Assembly (NCBI GenBank): GCA_947243845.1
Contig: CAMXIF010000002.1
Location: 1 to 64,000 of the forward strand
Length of the DNA: 64,000 bases
Direction of reading: 5' to 3'
Origin: an uncultured bacterium
GTDB lineage: Bacteria; Bacillota; Clostridia; Lachnospirales; Lachnospiraceae
Position 1 is the first letter of the stretch. Each line of letters begins with the position of its first letter. This document shows positions 44,932 through 53,818 of the stretch, piece by piece. The translations under genes and the position numbers were made by a program. Under the pieces are notes generated by a model. It worked only from the letters and a program-made list of their open reading frames with translations, did not search any database and was not told the DNA's origin.

Positions 44932-45693
44932 CTAATCTACAAACAGTTCCGCCGTCTGCGCACTGTCCGGATAATTGATCAGCACCGCCTTATTGACGCC
45001 CCAGAAGACAAATATGCTTCCCGCTGCCGCCGCGCTTGCACCGCTGTCTATTGCTTTCCGGCAATCCTGTAAGCTGCCGGCTCCTCCGCAGGCAATCACG
45101 GGCACCTGCACGCTCCGCGCCACTTCCCCGATCAGTTCATAGTCATAACCGTCCATCATACCGTCCTGGGTGATGGAATTGAGAAAAATCTCGCCGGCCC
45201 CGGCGTCTTCCAGTCTCTTTGCATATTCCGCTGGATTGTACTTCGTGCCGTGAGTCCCGTTTTCCGTCTTCACCACAGCCTTGCCAAACAGGTTCTTCCC
45301 CACATCCATAGCGCCTACAATGCTCTGGCTGCCGTAGACTCCGGCCGCCTCTTTGATCAGTTCCGGATGGTCTAAAGCCGCCGCATTGATGGATACCTTT
45401 TCAAAACCGATCCGAAACAGCATACCGATATCTTCCAGCGAAGTGATCCCGCCCCCATAGCATAGCGGCATAAAACACTGTTCGGTTATCTTTTTTAAAT
45501 ATTCAAAATCAGGCCTCCTGTGCATGCGTGTGGCATTGATATCGAGGAATACCAGTTCATCCACTTCCCTGTCATTATAAATCTTGACAGCATTGATCGG
45601 ATCACCCACATACACCGGCTTACGAAACTGCACTGTCTTTACCAATTTCCCATTGTCCAGTAAAAGGCACGGGATCAGTCTGTTATGATACAT
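44932..45693 (-). CDS. hisF: HisF-like synthase subunit of the sugar amidotransferase
   Basis: A 253-residue TIM barrel with RLIPCLLLDNGKLVK at the start, VFLDINAT, CYGGGI and CGGAGS, matching imidazole glycerol phosphate synthase subunit HisF. The start at 45693 has GGAGG six bases upstream, which removes 14 residues of a longer frame. With HisH and the WbpG-type protein beside it and no other his genes, it belongs to the LPS/capsule variant, where HisH and HisF deliver ammonia to WbpG to turn an N-acetyl group into an acetamidino group. Confidence 0.85.
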   Translation of the reverse strand: MYHNRLIPCLLLDNGKLVKTVQFRKPVYVGDPINAVKIYNDREVDELVFLDINATRMHRRPDFEYLKKITEQCFMPLCYGGGITSLEDIGMLFRIGFEKVSINAAALDHPELIKEAAGVYGSQSIVGAMDVGKNLFGKAVVKTENGTHGTKYNPAEYAKRLEDAGAGEIFLNSITQDGMMDGYDYELIGEVARSVQVPVIACGGAGSLQDCRKAIDSGASAAAAGSIFVFWGVNKAVLINYPDSAQTAELFVD

Positions 45694-45721
45694 AAGAATC
45701 CTCCATGTCAGAGCAGCTTCC

Positions 45722-46333
45722 TCACATTTTCGCAAAGTTCCTTAAAATGCCCATTCCAAATTTATGGCTCTTTTCGGGATGGAACTGTGTTCCCATGATA
45801 TTGCCTCTCTCGACCACGGAATCAAACTGAAACCCATACTCCGTGGTGGCGGCCGCATCTTCCCGGTCTGTACACCGTACATAGTAAGAATGTACAAAGT
45901 AATATCTCTCCCCGCCGACAGAATCGGCAAACAACGGGGAATCCTTACACTTCTCAATATAATCCCAGCCCATATGCGGAATCTTAAGCTGCGGCTGATC
46001 CGGGAATTCAAATTTCTTCACCTGACCTGGAATCCACCCAAGGCCATCACAATCGCCCTCCTCGCTGTATTCCAGCAGAAGCTGCATGCCAAGGCAGATA
46101 CCGAGGATCGGTGTTTTCTCTTCCAGAACCTTATGGTTCAGGATATCCAGGAAATCTGATTTTCTGATGACATCCATCGCCATCCCGAAATGCCCCACCC
46201 CTGGAAGAATCAGCTTATCCGCCTGACGAATCAGTTCCGGATCTCCGGTGACAGTACTGTCATATCCCAAATATTTCAGCATATTTTTTACGGAATGCAG
46301 ATTGCCCATCCCGTAATCGACTATTGTGATCAT
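45722..46333 (-). CDS. hisH: HisH-like glutaminase subunit
   Basis: A 203-residue class I glutamine amidotransferase with the oxyanion and nucleophile motif GICLGMQ (Cys80) and the terminal GTQFHPEKS supplying the His and Glu of the triad. It releases ammonia from glutamine for the HisF partner, which follows 28 bases later. GGAGG lies before the ATG. It is the standard partner in WbpG-HisH-HisF sugar amidation. Confidence 0.9.
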   Translation of the reverse strand: MITIVDYGMGNLHSVKNMLKYLGYDSTVTGDPELIRQADKLILPGVGHFGMAMDVIRKSDFLDILNHKVLEEKTPILGICLGMQLLLEYSEEGDCDGLGWIPGQVKKFEFPDQPQLKIPHMGWDYIEKCKDSPLFADSVGGERYYFVHSYYVRCTDREDAAATTEYGFQFDSVVERGNIMGTQFHPEKSHKFGMGILRNFAKM

Positions 46334-46367
46334 TTCCCGGCCTCCATAATCTCACCATAACCGCCAT

Positions 46368-46445
46368 GTCACAGCCCCTGCTGTGACTCAAAATCCAAAG
46401 ACAAGCAAGCTTGTCTTTGAGAATGCCCGCTTTTAGGGCATTCTC
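46368..46445. promoter_or_regulatory. Three adjacent perfect hairpins upstream of hisH
   Basis: Three inverted repeats follow each other: 46368-46387 (8-base arms, GTCACAGC), 46397-46418 (10-base arms, AAAGACAAGC) and 46419-46445 (10-base arms, GAGAATGCCC). They lie between the small ORF and hisH. None has a clear T run on the minus strand. They may slow RNA decay, pause polymerase or be part of a mobile repeat. Confidence 0.55.
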
Positions 46446-46448
46446 ACA

Positions 46449-46550
46449 CTATTTCCGCCACTGTTTATGAATATGGAAATGCCATAGATGCACGATATCT
46501 TCCATCAGATAGATACAGCCGAACACAATCTTTTTGATCACTTTCTTCAT
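46449..46550 (-). CDS. Possible 33-residue small protein between wbpG and hisH
   Basis: The ATG at 46550 is preceded by GAGG at five bases. The product begins MKKVIKKIVFGCIYLMEDI and ends in a histidine- and tryptophan-rich basic tail (HLWHFHIHKQWRK). It could be an amphipathic membrane peptide. Hairpins flank it on both sides. A longer frame to 46688 exists but overlaps the hairpins and the wbpG stop. Function unknown. Confidence 0.4.
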   Translation of the reverse strand: MKKVIKKIVFGCIYLMEDIVHLWHFHIHKQWRK

Positions 46551-46563
46551 TTTTTCCTCTATT

Positions 46564-46689
46564 CCGAAGCATACAATGCTGAGGAACGCGAACCAAATCT
46601 CAAATTTGGTTCTGCGATCAAGGGAATTTGTGATGCTTCGGCACAAACTCCCGGTTGAATTAATTGCTCTTTCAGAGAATTTATTCAAC
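46564..46689. promoter_or_regulatory. Nested inverted repeats after wbpG
   Basis: A 9-base stem (46564-46572 with 46633-46641, CCGAAGCAT) encloses a stronger hairpin (46590-46598 with 46604-46612, GAACCAAAT, extended by three further pairs). A third stem (46654-46660 with 46683-46689) overlaps the wbpG stop. Together they suggest a folded RNA of about 125 bases. Confidence 0.45.
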
Positions 46690-47797
46690 TATCTGCTCCG
46701 CCAAACATCTTCGATAGTTTCTTTATCAGTTTTCCCGTCAGGTCGTTCTCATTATTGGGATAATCCCAGTAACTCAAACATTCCGCCTGCATGATCTTGT
46801 CAAATTCTTCTCTGGAAATCTGCATTTTCTCAATAAAATACTCGATATCCCTCTCAATGGTCTGCTCATCATAGGGCTTATCCTTTAACATCTCAAGGGC
46901 TTCCTGCCTGCTAAGCTGTCCTGCCACGATCAGGCTTGACAGATGCATCCTGCGTTTATCATATCCGAATTTTACAGGCAGTATATAAGTCTGATAAAAT
47001 TTCGTATAAAAGGACTCATAGTGTTTCCCGCCATAATCCCGCCAGCTGTAATTGTCCTTCAGGAATTTCTTGGCCTCCTCTTTATTGTAATCTATATAAT
47101 CCAGAAGATTAAACCAGACAAACTTTCTTGTAAAATAATCATAATCCGGTCGGTTGAAATAGGGAAATGTCTTGAGTTTGCCCGAACCGCCGCCATGTAT
47201 CTTGTAGACAGACTTGATATAACGCCAGTCAAAATGTCCATAAGACCACTTTCTGGGAAGGATACCTTCCGAGGAACTGTTATGTCCCATAATAATATAT
47301 TTACAGCCATATTTATGGGCCAGCATCCCCATGACCGGGAAAATCATATGATCTGTGGGAATCTCACAGTCGGGCGTGGAAGCCCTGAAAAATGCCAGCT
47401 GCAGCGCCCGGAATTCCTGCCAGTCTACCACGTAAGTATACAAATCCACTCCCAGTTTCTCCAGCAGGTTCTTGATATTTTCCACTGCCAGTTCGGAATC
47501 CCAGCCGTTGTCGATATGCACTGCCAGAGGACGAAGCCCCATCTGCTTGGCTAAATACATGACATAACAGCTGTCCACACCGCCGCTGATGCCTACGATG
47601 CAGTCATATTTTTTCCCTTTCCCCTCAGACTTTATCTTCTCCTGAAAGGCCTTCAGGTCAAAGCTTTTCTTCTTCTCTTCCACTGCCTGCAGTTTCTTCT
47701 TCGCATCTTTACAATGATTGCAGACTCCCTGCTCGTCAAAGACAATCTCCGGATCGGATGTGTCCATGACACAATAGCTGCACACTTGATATTTCAT
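46685..47797 (-). CDS. wbpG: N-acetyl sugar amidotransferase (WbpG type)
   Basis: A 370-residue PP-loop ATPase. The N-terminus holds four cysteines as two CxxC pairs (Cys6/9 and Cys26/29), probably a zinc site. The ATP-binding PP-loop is VGISGGVDSCYV, and CEIPTDHMIFPVM is a typical family stretch. WbpG activates the N-acetyl carbonyl of a UDP-diamino-uronic acid and adds ammonia from HisH/HisF to form an acetamidino group. Both partners are downstream in the same operon. GGAGG precedes the ATG. Confidence 0.88.
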   Translation of the reverse strand: MKYQVCSYCVMDTSDPEIVFDEQGVCNHCKDAKKKLQAVEEKKKSFDLKAFQEKIKSEGKGKKYDCIVGISGGVDSCYVMYLAKQMGLRPLAVHIDNGWDSELAVENIKNLLEKLGVDLYTYVVDWQEFRALQLAFFRASTPDCEIPTDHMIFPVMGMLAHKYGCKYIIMGHNSSSEGILPRKWSYGHFDWRYIKSVYKIHGGGSGKLKTFPYFNRPDYDYFTRKFVWFNLLDYIDYNKEEAKKFLKDNYSWRDYGGKHYESFYTKFYQTYILPVKFGYDKRRMHLSSLIVAGQLSRQEALEMLKDKPYDEQTIERDIEYFIEKMQISREEFDKIMQAECLSYWDYPNNENDLTGKLIKKLSKMFGGADS

Positions 47798-47856
47798 CCT
47801 GTTCCTCCAATGTCAGGGCATCCTGTCTCTTTGCCCTGCTGCTTCTTTGCCTATGT

Positions 47857-48978
47857 TTATCGAGTCCTGATAATCCGCTCACACACCATCTCTATCTGTT
47901 CCTCTTCCAGATAAGGATGCATGGGCAGGGAAAGGCATCTCTCGCAGATATTCTCTGTCTGCGTGCAGGGTACCGCCTCTATCAGATTTCTGGCAAAGGC
48001 CTGCTGTAAATGCATGGGTTTCTTATAGTAGACTGCCGTAGGGATTCCTTCTTCCTTTAAGGCCGCTATCAGGCGCTCCCGCTCCTCTTTATTCTCTATC
48101 AGAACAGTGTACTGTGCCCAGGCAGACCACATCCCCGGAAGAATCTCTGGCGTCCTGACCACATCTGCAAGCCGTTTGGTATACGCTGCCGCTATCTGAT
48201 CGCAGCGCTTCAGTTCCTCTTCCAGAAAGTCCATCTTCTCAAGCAGGACAGCCGCCTGCAGAGTATCCAGTCTGGAGTTTAAACCGATGCGGACATTGTC
48301 GTACTTGTCTCCGCCTTTACCATGCACATGCAATGACCGCAGGATATCCGCCCACTCGTCATTGTCCGTAAAGACCGCGCCGCCGTCCCCGTAACATCCA
48401 AGAGGCTTTGACGGGAAAAAGGATGTAGTGGAAATATCGCCAAAACTACACGTCCTGCGCTCTCCTATCCGGCCGCCAAAAGACTGGGCCGCATCCTCCA
48501 AAACAAGCAGATGATACTTTTCTGCTATCTCACGAATCTTCTCATGCTCAGCCGGCTGTCCGAACAGATCCACTGCCACCACCACACGGGGTTTTAAATC
48601 GGTATGCTGCTGCACATATTCTATTGCTTCTTCCAGACTCTCCGGGCTGATATTATAAGTATCCTCCCTGACATCCACAAACACAGGCACCGCCCCCACC
48701 AGAGGCACTACCTCACCGCTGGAAAAGAAGGTGAAATCCGGCACAAACACCGCATCCCCTGCGCCGATATCCCAGGCCATCAGCGCCAACTGCAAAGCAT
48801 CCGTTCCGTTTGCACAGGCAACACAATGTTTAACACCCGCATACGCCGCCAGCTTCTCTTCCAGCTGTGCAACCTGTGGGCCGCTGATAAAACGAGTCTC
48901 ATCTATTACGGCCTTCATAGCGGCGTCTATTGCCCTCTGATGCGCTTGGTATTGTTTTTTCAGATCTCGGAATTCCAT
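47857..48978 (-). CDS. wbpE: UDP-3-keto-GlcNAcA 3-aminotransferase (WbpE type)
   Basis: A 373-residue DegT-family aminotransferase. It starts MEFRDLKKQYQAHQ, has the PLP aspartate in EDAAQSFGG and the lysine in TSFFPSKPLGCYGDGG. In the Wbp pathway it adds the 3-amino group to UDP-3-keto-N-acetylglucosaminuronate made by WbpB. AGAGG precedes the ATG at 48978; a longer frame to 49170 would overlap the WbpD gene and lacks homology. Confidence 0.88.
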   Translation of the reverse strand: MEFRDLKKQYQAHQRAIDAAMKAVIDETRFISGPQVAQLEEKLAAYAGVKHCVACANGTDALQLALMAWDIGAGDAVFVPDFTFFSSGEVVPLVGAVPVFVDVREDTYNISPESLEEAIEYVQQHTDLKPRVVVAVDLFGQPAEHEKIREIAEKYHLLVLEDAAQSFGGRIGERRTCSFGDISTTSFFPSKPLGCYGDGGAVFTDNDEWADILRSLHVHGKGGDKYDNVRIGLNSRLDTLQAAVLLEKMDFLEEELKRCDQIAAAYTKRLADVVRTPEILPGMWSAWAQYTVLIENKEERERLIAALKEEGIPTAVYYKKPMHLQQAFARNLIEAVPCTQTENICERCLSLPMHPYLEEEQIEMVCERIIRTR

Positions 48979-49078
48979 TATCTTCTTCCTCTCCCGGTAT
49001 TCACTTAATATTTCTCGCACAATTTCCCGTAACTTTTCACACCCACTCCAATATGTCAGCCTGCGCAGCTCAGTGAAC

Positions 49079-49582
49079 TTAACTTCTGTCCGGTAGCACC
49101 TGTCCTTGCTCGTCCACTCTGCCGCATACCCTGGCCGGCACGCCCCTGCACAACGCATAATCCGGTACATCGCTGGTCACTACTGCTCCTGCCGCCACCA
49201 TCGCATATTTCCCAATCCGGTGGCCGCACACGATCGTAGCATTGGCGCCTATGCTGGCTCCCTCCTCCACCACCGTATGCAGATACCCTGCCCGCCCTTT
49301 GGGATAGCGCGCCCGCGGGGTCAGATCATTGGTGAAAACACAGGATGGCCCTAAAAATACGCCGTCATGAATCTCCACACCTTCGTAGACAGAAACATTG
49401 TTCTGAATCTTGACTTCATTGCCGATTGTAACGTTATTGGATATATTCACATTCTGTCCCAGAGAGCAGTTCTCTCCGATCACCGCACCGGACTGAATAT
49501 GACAGAAGTGCCATATTTTGGTACCCTCGCCAATGCTGACATTCTCATCAATATAGCTGCTCTCATGTACATAATAACCCAT
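49079..49582 (-). CDS. wbpD: UDP-3-amino-uronic acid N-acetyltransferase (WbpD type)
   Basis: A 167-residue left-handed beta-helix acetyltransferase built of hexapeptide repeats (IGEGTKIWHFCHI, LGQNVNISNNVTIG and so on), followed by FTNDLTPRARYPKG, typical of WbpD/WlbB. It acetylates the 3-amino group using acetyl-CoA. It shares a TGATG overlap with the WbpB gene, so the two are coupled. A 100-base gap separates it from wbpE. Confidence 0.9.
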   Translation of the reverse strand: MGYYVHESSYIDENVSIGEGTKIWHFCHIQSGAVIGENCSLGQNVNISNNVTIGNEVKIQNNVSVYEGVEIHDGVFLGPSCVFTNDLTPRARYPKGRAGYLHTVVEEGASIGANATIVCGHRIGKYAMVAAGAVVTSDVPDYALCRGVPARVCGRVDEQGQVLPDRS

Positions 49583-50658
49583 CAGTCAAATCTCCCCTTA
49601 AAATCAATGGTTGCACACTGTTCCATCGGGAATCTCACAATCTCCCCGGTTGCCGCAGACTGATAAATGGCAAGTACCAGTTCCAGCGCCCTTTTACCCG
49701 CCTTTGCATCCACATAAGGAGCTCTGTCATGGGTAATGGCGTCAATCACATCCTCATATAAGGGGGTATGCCCATAACCGTATACATTGGGCGGATTCTC
49801 ATGGAACTGAGCCTTCACTTCCTCCGCGTTGTCCAACGCGTCCGAAAAACGCCATTCCTCTATGATATTGACGGAACTCCCGCCCGCCTTGACTGTGCCT
49901 TTCTCCCCGAACAGATACAGGGTCTCCTCCAGATTGGAAGGATAGACATTGGTGGTTCCCTCAATAATACCGTAGGCGCCATTTTTAAAACGAATCAGTG
50001 CTATCCCCAAATCTTCCGCCTCAATATAATCATGTTTCAGCTTGTCTGTCATACCCACAACGCTCTCTATCTCATCGCCCATCATCCAGCGCAGAAGATC
50101 GATATTGTGAATACATTGGTTCATCAATGCGCCGCCATCCTGTTCCCAGGTACCGCGCCATTTCGCCCTGGAATAGTATTCATAATCCCTGGCCCAGCGA
50201 ATATGGGCTGTGCCATGGAACATCCTGCCAAAGCGGTCCATCTCCACTGCCTCACGAATTTTCCGAATGGATTTATTAAAACGATTCTGATGGCAGGCGC
50301 AGACTTTCACGCCCTCTCTCTTGGCCGTCTCAATAATTCTGTCCGCATCGGCAAGTGACAGGGCAATGGGTTTTTCTATAATCAGGTTGGTATGTCCCAG
50401 AGTCATACAATCCACGGCTATCTGGGCATGCTTACCGCTCTCTGTGGCAATCGCTACCAGCTGCGGTTTCTCTTTCTCAATCATTTCCTTATAGTCCGTA
50501 TAGCAATTTACCGTGTCCGGCAATTTAAATTTGATAATCTTATCCCGCATATTGTGATGTTCCAGATCACAGATTGCCACAATCTCCAGACCGTTCTTCT
50601 GAGCCGCCACAATATGGTTCGGTGAAATCCTGCCACATCCAATCAATGCATATTTCAT
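49582..50658 (-). CDS. wbpB: UDP-GlcNAcA 3-dehydrogenase (WbpB type)
   Basis: A 358-residue Gfo/Idh/MocA oxidoreductase. It has ALIGCGRISPNHI for NAD binding, the catalytic lysine in IIEKPIALS, and HNIDLLRWMMG in the C-terminal domain. It oxidises the C3 hydroxyl of UDP-N-acetylglucosaminuronate, using NAD regenerated in tandem with WbpE. AGGAGG precedes the ATG, and its start overlaps the stop of the epimerase gene by four bases (ATGA). Confidence 0.9.
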   Translation of the reverse strand: MKYALIGCGRISPNHIVAAQKNGLEIVAICDLEHHNMRDKIIKFKLPDTVNCYTDYKEMIEKEKPQLVAIATESGKHAQIAVDCMTLGHTNLIIEKPIALSLADADRIIETAKREGVKVCACHQNRFNKSIRKIREAVEMDRFGRMFHGTAHIRWARDYEYYSRAKWRGTWEQDGGALMNQCIHNIDLLRWMMGDEIESVVGMTDKLKHDYIEAEDLGIALIRFKNGAYGIIEGTTNVYPSNLEETLYLFGEKGTVKAGGSSVNIIEEWRFSDALDNAEEVKAQFHENPPNVYGYGHTPLYEDVIDAITHDRAPYVDAKAGKRALELVLAIYQSAATGEIVRFPMEQCATIDFKGRFD

Positions 50659-51725
50659 AATAAATGTCCCTCCTGCAAAGCCTTTACCATCTTATCCGCA
50701 GCATGTCCGTCACCATAGAATCTTGGCCTCCTATCCTGTGGAATGTGCTCTGCCTCTTTCGCAAATGCAAGCGCCTCCTCCAGGCTCTCTCTATTTTGTG
50801 GATTCACCTTGTGGATCCAGTCAATCTTCACCAGATCTCCCCAAATATCTGCATCCATCATAAACAGACATTTTGCACCTGCAAAGGAAGATTCTTTGGA
50901 TACTCCGCCGGAATCTGTGAGGATCAGCTTCGCCCTCTGCATGAGCGCCACCATCTCCACATACCCCACCGGTTCTATGATCTCCAGATTGTCTATCGCA
51001 CCGGCCTGTTCCCACAACCCGTATTCTGTAAGACATTTTCTGGTTCTGGGATGCAGGGGACAAATCACCTTTTCTCCCAGCGCTTCCACCAGATGCAGGA
51101 TACTCTCCATCCGCTCTTTGGAAGAAGTATTCTCCTGTCTGTGCCAGGTCATCACGATTACTTCCTCTTCCTGTGCCGCCTGCTCCATCTTATCGGTAAT
51201 CTCCAGATAGGTATCATACATGATATCTCCCGTCAGATGAGCTTTCTCGTGAAGGCCCTCCAACTGCAGGTTTTTCACGGACTGCTCGTCCGGGCAGAAG
51301 AGAATATCCGACAGATGATCTGTCACAACCCTGTTACATTCTTCCGGGTTTTCCTTGCTGTGTATCCTCGGCCCCGCCTCCACATGGGCGATGGGAATAC
51401 ACAGCTTCGCCGCCACCAGGGCACCTGCCATAGTGGTATTGGTATCTCCATAGAGAACCACCAGATTCGGCTTCTTCTCCATAAGCTCCCGCTCTATGCC
51501 TACCATCGCCTTCGCCGTCATCTGCGCATGGCTTCCCCCGCCCGCCTGCAGATTCACATAGGGCGCCGGTATGCCCAACTCCTCAAAAAACACATCCGAC
51601 ATATTCTCATCATAGTGCTGTCCGCTGTGAATGATATTTTGCTCATAACCAGCCTTCTCAAGCGCGTGGTACAAAGGCGCCAGCTTGACAAACTGTGGTC
51701 TGTTTCCAACAATGTGTGTGATCAT
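50655..51725 (-). CDS. wbpI: UDP-N-acetylhexosamine 2-epimerase (WecB/WbpI type)
   Basis: A 356-residue non-hydrolysing 2-epimerase. It begins MITHIVGNRPQFVKLAPL, has the active-site HVEAGPRIHSKENPEE and the UDP-binding TDSGGVSKES. In this context it converts the GlcNAc3NAc-type uronic acid to the manno form (WbpI) rather than making UDP-ManNAc (WecB); the two roles cannot be separated by sequence alone. The ATG at 51725 has GAGG six bases upstream. Confidence 0.88.
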   Translation of the reverse strand: MITHIVGNRPQFVKLAPLYHALEKAGYEQNIIHSGQHYDENMSDVFFEELGIPAPYVNLQAGGGSHAQMTAKAMVGIERELMEKKPNLVVLYGDTNTTMAGALVAAKLCIPIAHVEAGPRIHSKENPEECNRVVTDHLSDILFCPDEQSVKNLQLEGLHEKAHLTGDIMYDTYLEITDKMEQAAQEEEVIVMTWHRQENTSSKERMESILHLVEALGEKVICPLHPRTRKCLTEYGLWEQAGAIDNLEIIEPVGYVEMVALMQRAKLILTDSGGVSKESSFAGAKCLFMMDADIWGDLVKIDWIHKVNPQNRESLEEALAFAKEAEHIPQDRRPRFYGDGHAADKMVKALQEGHLL

Positions 51726-51780
51726 GCTATTCCTCATTTCTGTGTATGATTTTAGGATAATTGCCTGGCGTAGACTTATT

Positions 51781-52890
51781 TCAATCTTCTATAAATGCAG
51801 CTACAGGCCGCATCACCGCCTCCATGCTCACATGTTCCTGGGCAAACTGCCTGATCTGATCGGACATCCTGCCTTTATCACCGGCAATCTTCTTAATCTG
51901 CTCAAAAAATCTGATAACCTCTGCGATATCCACGGTGCTGTCATCGTTGGGAAAAGTCTTCGCATAAGGATACTCATCATCCAGCACATCAATAGCGCAG
52001 CCGGCGAGAAGCGGCATGCCTTTCGCCAGATATTCTCTGGATTTTAACGCCATCATCTTACCAAAATATCCCAGCTTGTACATACCGAAGGACACCAGTC
52101 CCAGGTCGCTGACATCATACAGGTCATCCAAGTCCTTCCCGGTAAGCGTGGGATAGAAATGTACCTGTTCTTCCAGATGGTATTTTCGGACCAGTTCCTG
52201 ATACAGGGGCTTTTCCGGTCCGTCTCCCACCAGATTCAGTTCCACCTGATAGTCTCCGGCCGCATCCGTATCATAATATTGGTGCATTCCTTCTATGATA
52301 CGCTCATACCCATGATGCCTCTGCATAAAAGCAACCCCTATCAATCGAAGTTTCTTCTCTGCAAACTGCCCCGCCACCTGTCTGACACTCTCCACATGGA
52401 TGCCATTGGTGGTACACAGTGTGGGAATCCCGAATATTTCCCGATCCTCCGTGTAAGTCACGAATCGATCCACATAATGTTTCAACCGCGGCCTGTACAT
52501 AAGCTCCTTGAGATAAAACGGCCAGGCGTTCCATTTACCGAAATCATCCTTATCATAAGGATAGGAAAAAATTTCTATGATAATCTTACAGTGCGGATAT
52601 TTCTCCTTAATCTTCTTCCAAAAATACAGATAGGCCCTGTCCGCAACCGACCTCCTGACATACAAAAAGTCAGGCTGCTCCAACTGCTCCAAAGCCTGTT
52701 CATAATTTCTTCTGATAGACATGGTGGGAAAGAGTCCCAGAATCCTCTCCGGCAGGGATCTGTCCGGCGTTGCGACCTCCAGTTCCCGCATGTCATAATA
52801 TTTTTTAAGTTCCTCCATCTGCATGTCAATTTTCTTGCTGACACCGATGGATTCACGCCCTCCAAAATGGATATAATAACCTTTTTTCAT
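51781..52890 (-). CDS. GT4-like glycosyltransferase
   Basis: A 369-residue GT-B glycosyltransferase. It starts KKGYYIHFGGRESIGVSKKI, has TTNGIHVES and VGDGPEKPLYQEL in the donor domain, and a degenerate C-terminal box KSREYLAKGMPLLAG in place of EX7E. No ribosome site is obvious. The product likely adds one residue to the repeating unit. Confidence 0.8.
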   Translation of the reverse strand: MKKGYYIHFGGRESIGVSKKIDMQMEELKKYYDMRELEVATPDRSLPERILGLFPTMSIRRNYEQALEQLEQPDFLYVRRSVADRAYLYFWKKIKEKYPHCKIIIEIFSYPYDKDDFGKWNAWPFYLKELMYRPRLKHYVDRFVTYTEDREIFGIPTLCTTNGIHVESVRQVAGQFAEKKLRLIGVAFMQRHHGYERIIEGMHQYYDTDAAGDYQVELNLVGDGPEKPLYQELVRKYHLEEQVHFYPTLTGKDLDDLYDVSDLGLVSFGMYKLGYFGKMMALKSREYLAKGMPLLAGCAIDVLDDEYPYAKTFPNDDSTVDIAEVIRFFEQIKKIAGDKGRMSDQIRQFAQEHVSMEAVMRPVAAFIED

Positions 52891-52919
52891 AATATCACAA
52901 TCATATCACACTTGCCATA

Positions 52920-53801
52920 TCAATGCAAACGCCCCTGCGCGCTCCCATCCTGCATCTCTCTTCTGCAATCCCGGTAAATCTTCGCAGCCTCCACGATATT
53001 GCGCATCCGGAACTTTATCTTATTCCTGTTGTCCTCATCCACCGTCTCGGTGGCCCGCCCCTCCATGTGCAGAACCTGCAGGGCCGGACGGTAAAACACT
53101 GTCTTTTGATGCCGTCTGCACCAGAGAAGCATGATATTTTCCTCATAATAAAATCTGGTCTCCGGTGCAAAGACCCTGTCTCTTTCCCAAAAATAATCTT
53201 TTGAAAAAATAAGACAGGCGCCCATAACGCAGACATCGTTCCAGTCCCTGTCATGAGGCAGCCCCGCCTTCACTTCCAGATTCCGAAAATAGTGTTTCAT
53301 CAGCGGATAAAATAAGGGAAAAGCCGCCAGCACCATGCGGTTTAAAAATATCGTCCTGCCAATCCCTCTTGCGTCAGGCAGCGCATCTGAAATGGGGCTT
53401 TGATGAATCTTCCTGTCAGGATCATAGATATCCGGTCCCAGAACAGCATAAGGTTCTCTCTCATAGGTTTCCCGAATCAGACCGGTAAATTCCCGCTGGG
53501 CAAAAATCACATCATTATTGGCCACTACCAGAAAGTCCGGATCCCATTTTGCTATAGCTATGGCACATCCGGCATTATTGCCTCTGGAAAATCCATCGTT
53601 TTCCTTCTTAAGTATAACATCTGTTATTTCATCTTCCGCATAGCGCTCATATAGCTGCTGTCCGGTACCGTTAGGAGAGGCGTTATCCACAATCACAATC
53701 CGGATGTCCTGCTGCCCGTCAAGCTGCTTTATGGACTGTATGCACTTTTCCGTGTCGTCTATTCCATTGTAATGCAATATCACAAAACAGATGCATCCCA
53801 T
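52920..53801 (-). CDS. GT2-family glycosyltransferase
   Basis: A 293-residue GT-A enzyme with VILHYNGIDDTEKCIQSI at the start, the nucleotide aspartate in VIVDNASPNGTG, and SRGNNAGC and ANNDVIFA in the family order. RfbN/WbbL-type rhamnosyltransferases look like this. GGAGAGG precedes the overlapping GTG/ATG starts; I take the ATG. Confidence 0.85.
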   Translation of the reverse strand: MGCICFVILHYNGIDDTEKCIQSIKQLDGQQDIRIVIVDNASPNGTGQQLYERYAEDEITDVILKKENDGFSRGNNAGCAIAIAKWDPDFLVVANNDVIFAQREFTGLIRETYEREPYAVLGPDIYDPDRKIHQSPISDALPDARGIGRTIFLNRMVLAAFPLFYPLMKHYFRNLEVKAGLPHDRDWNDVCVMGACLIFSKDYFWERDRVFAPETRFYYEENIMLLWCRRHQKTVFYRPALQVLHMEGRATETVDEDNRNKIKFRMRNIVEAAKIYRDCRREMQDGSAQGRLH

Positions 53802-53818
53802 CACGTGCCTCTCCTATT

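Noticed and set aside
44932-46333. HisF and HisH as part of histidine biosynthesis
   Set aside because: No other his gene is nearby, and WbpG upstream makes the sugar-amidation role the consistent reading.
50664-51749. Long plus-strand open frame of 361 codons
   Set aside because: It lies exactly antisense to the WbpI/WecB-type epimerase, has no family signature and arises from GC-rich codon positions.
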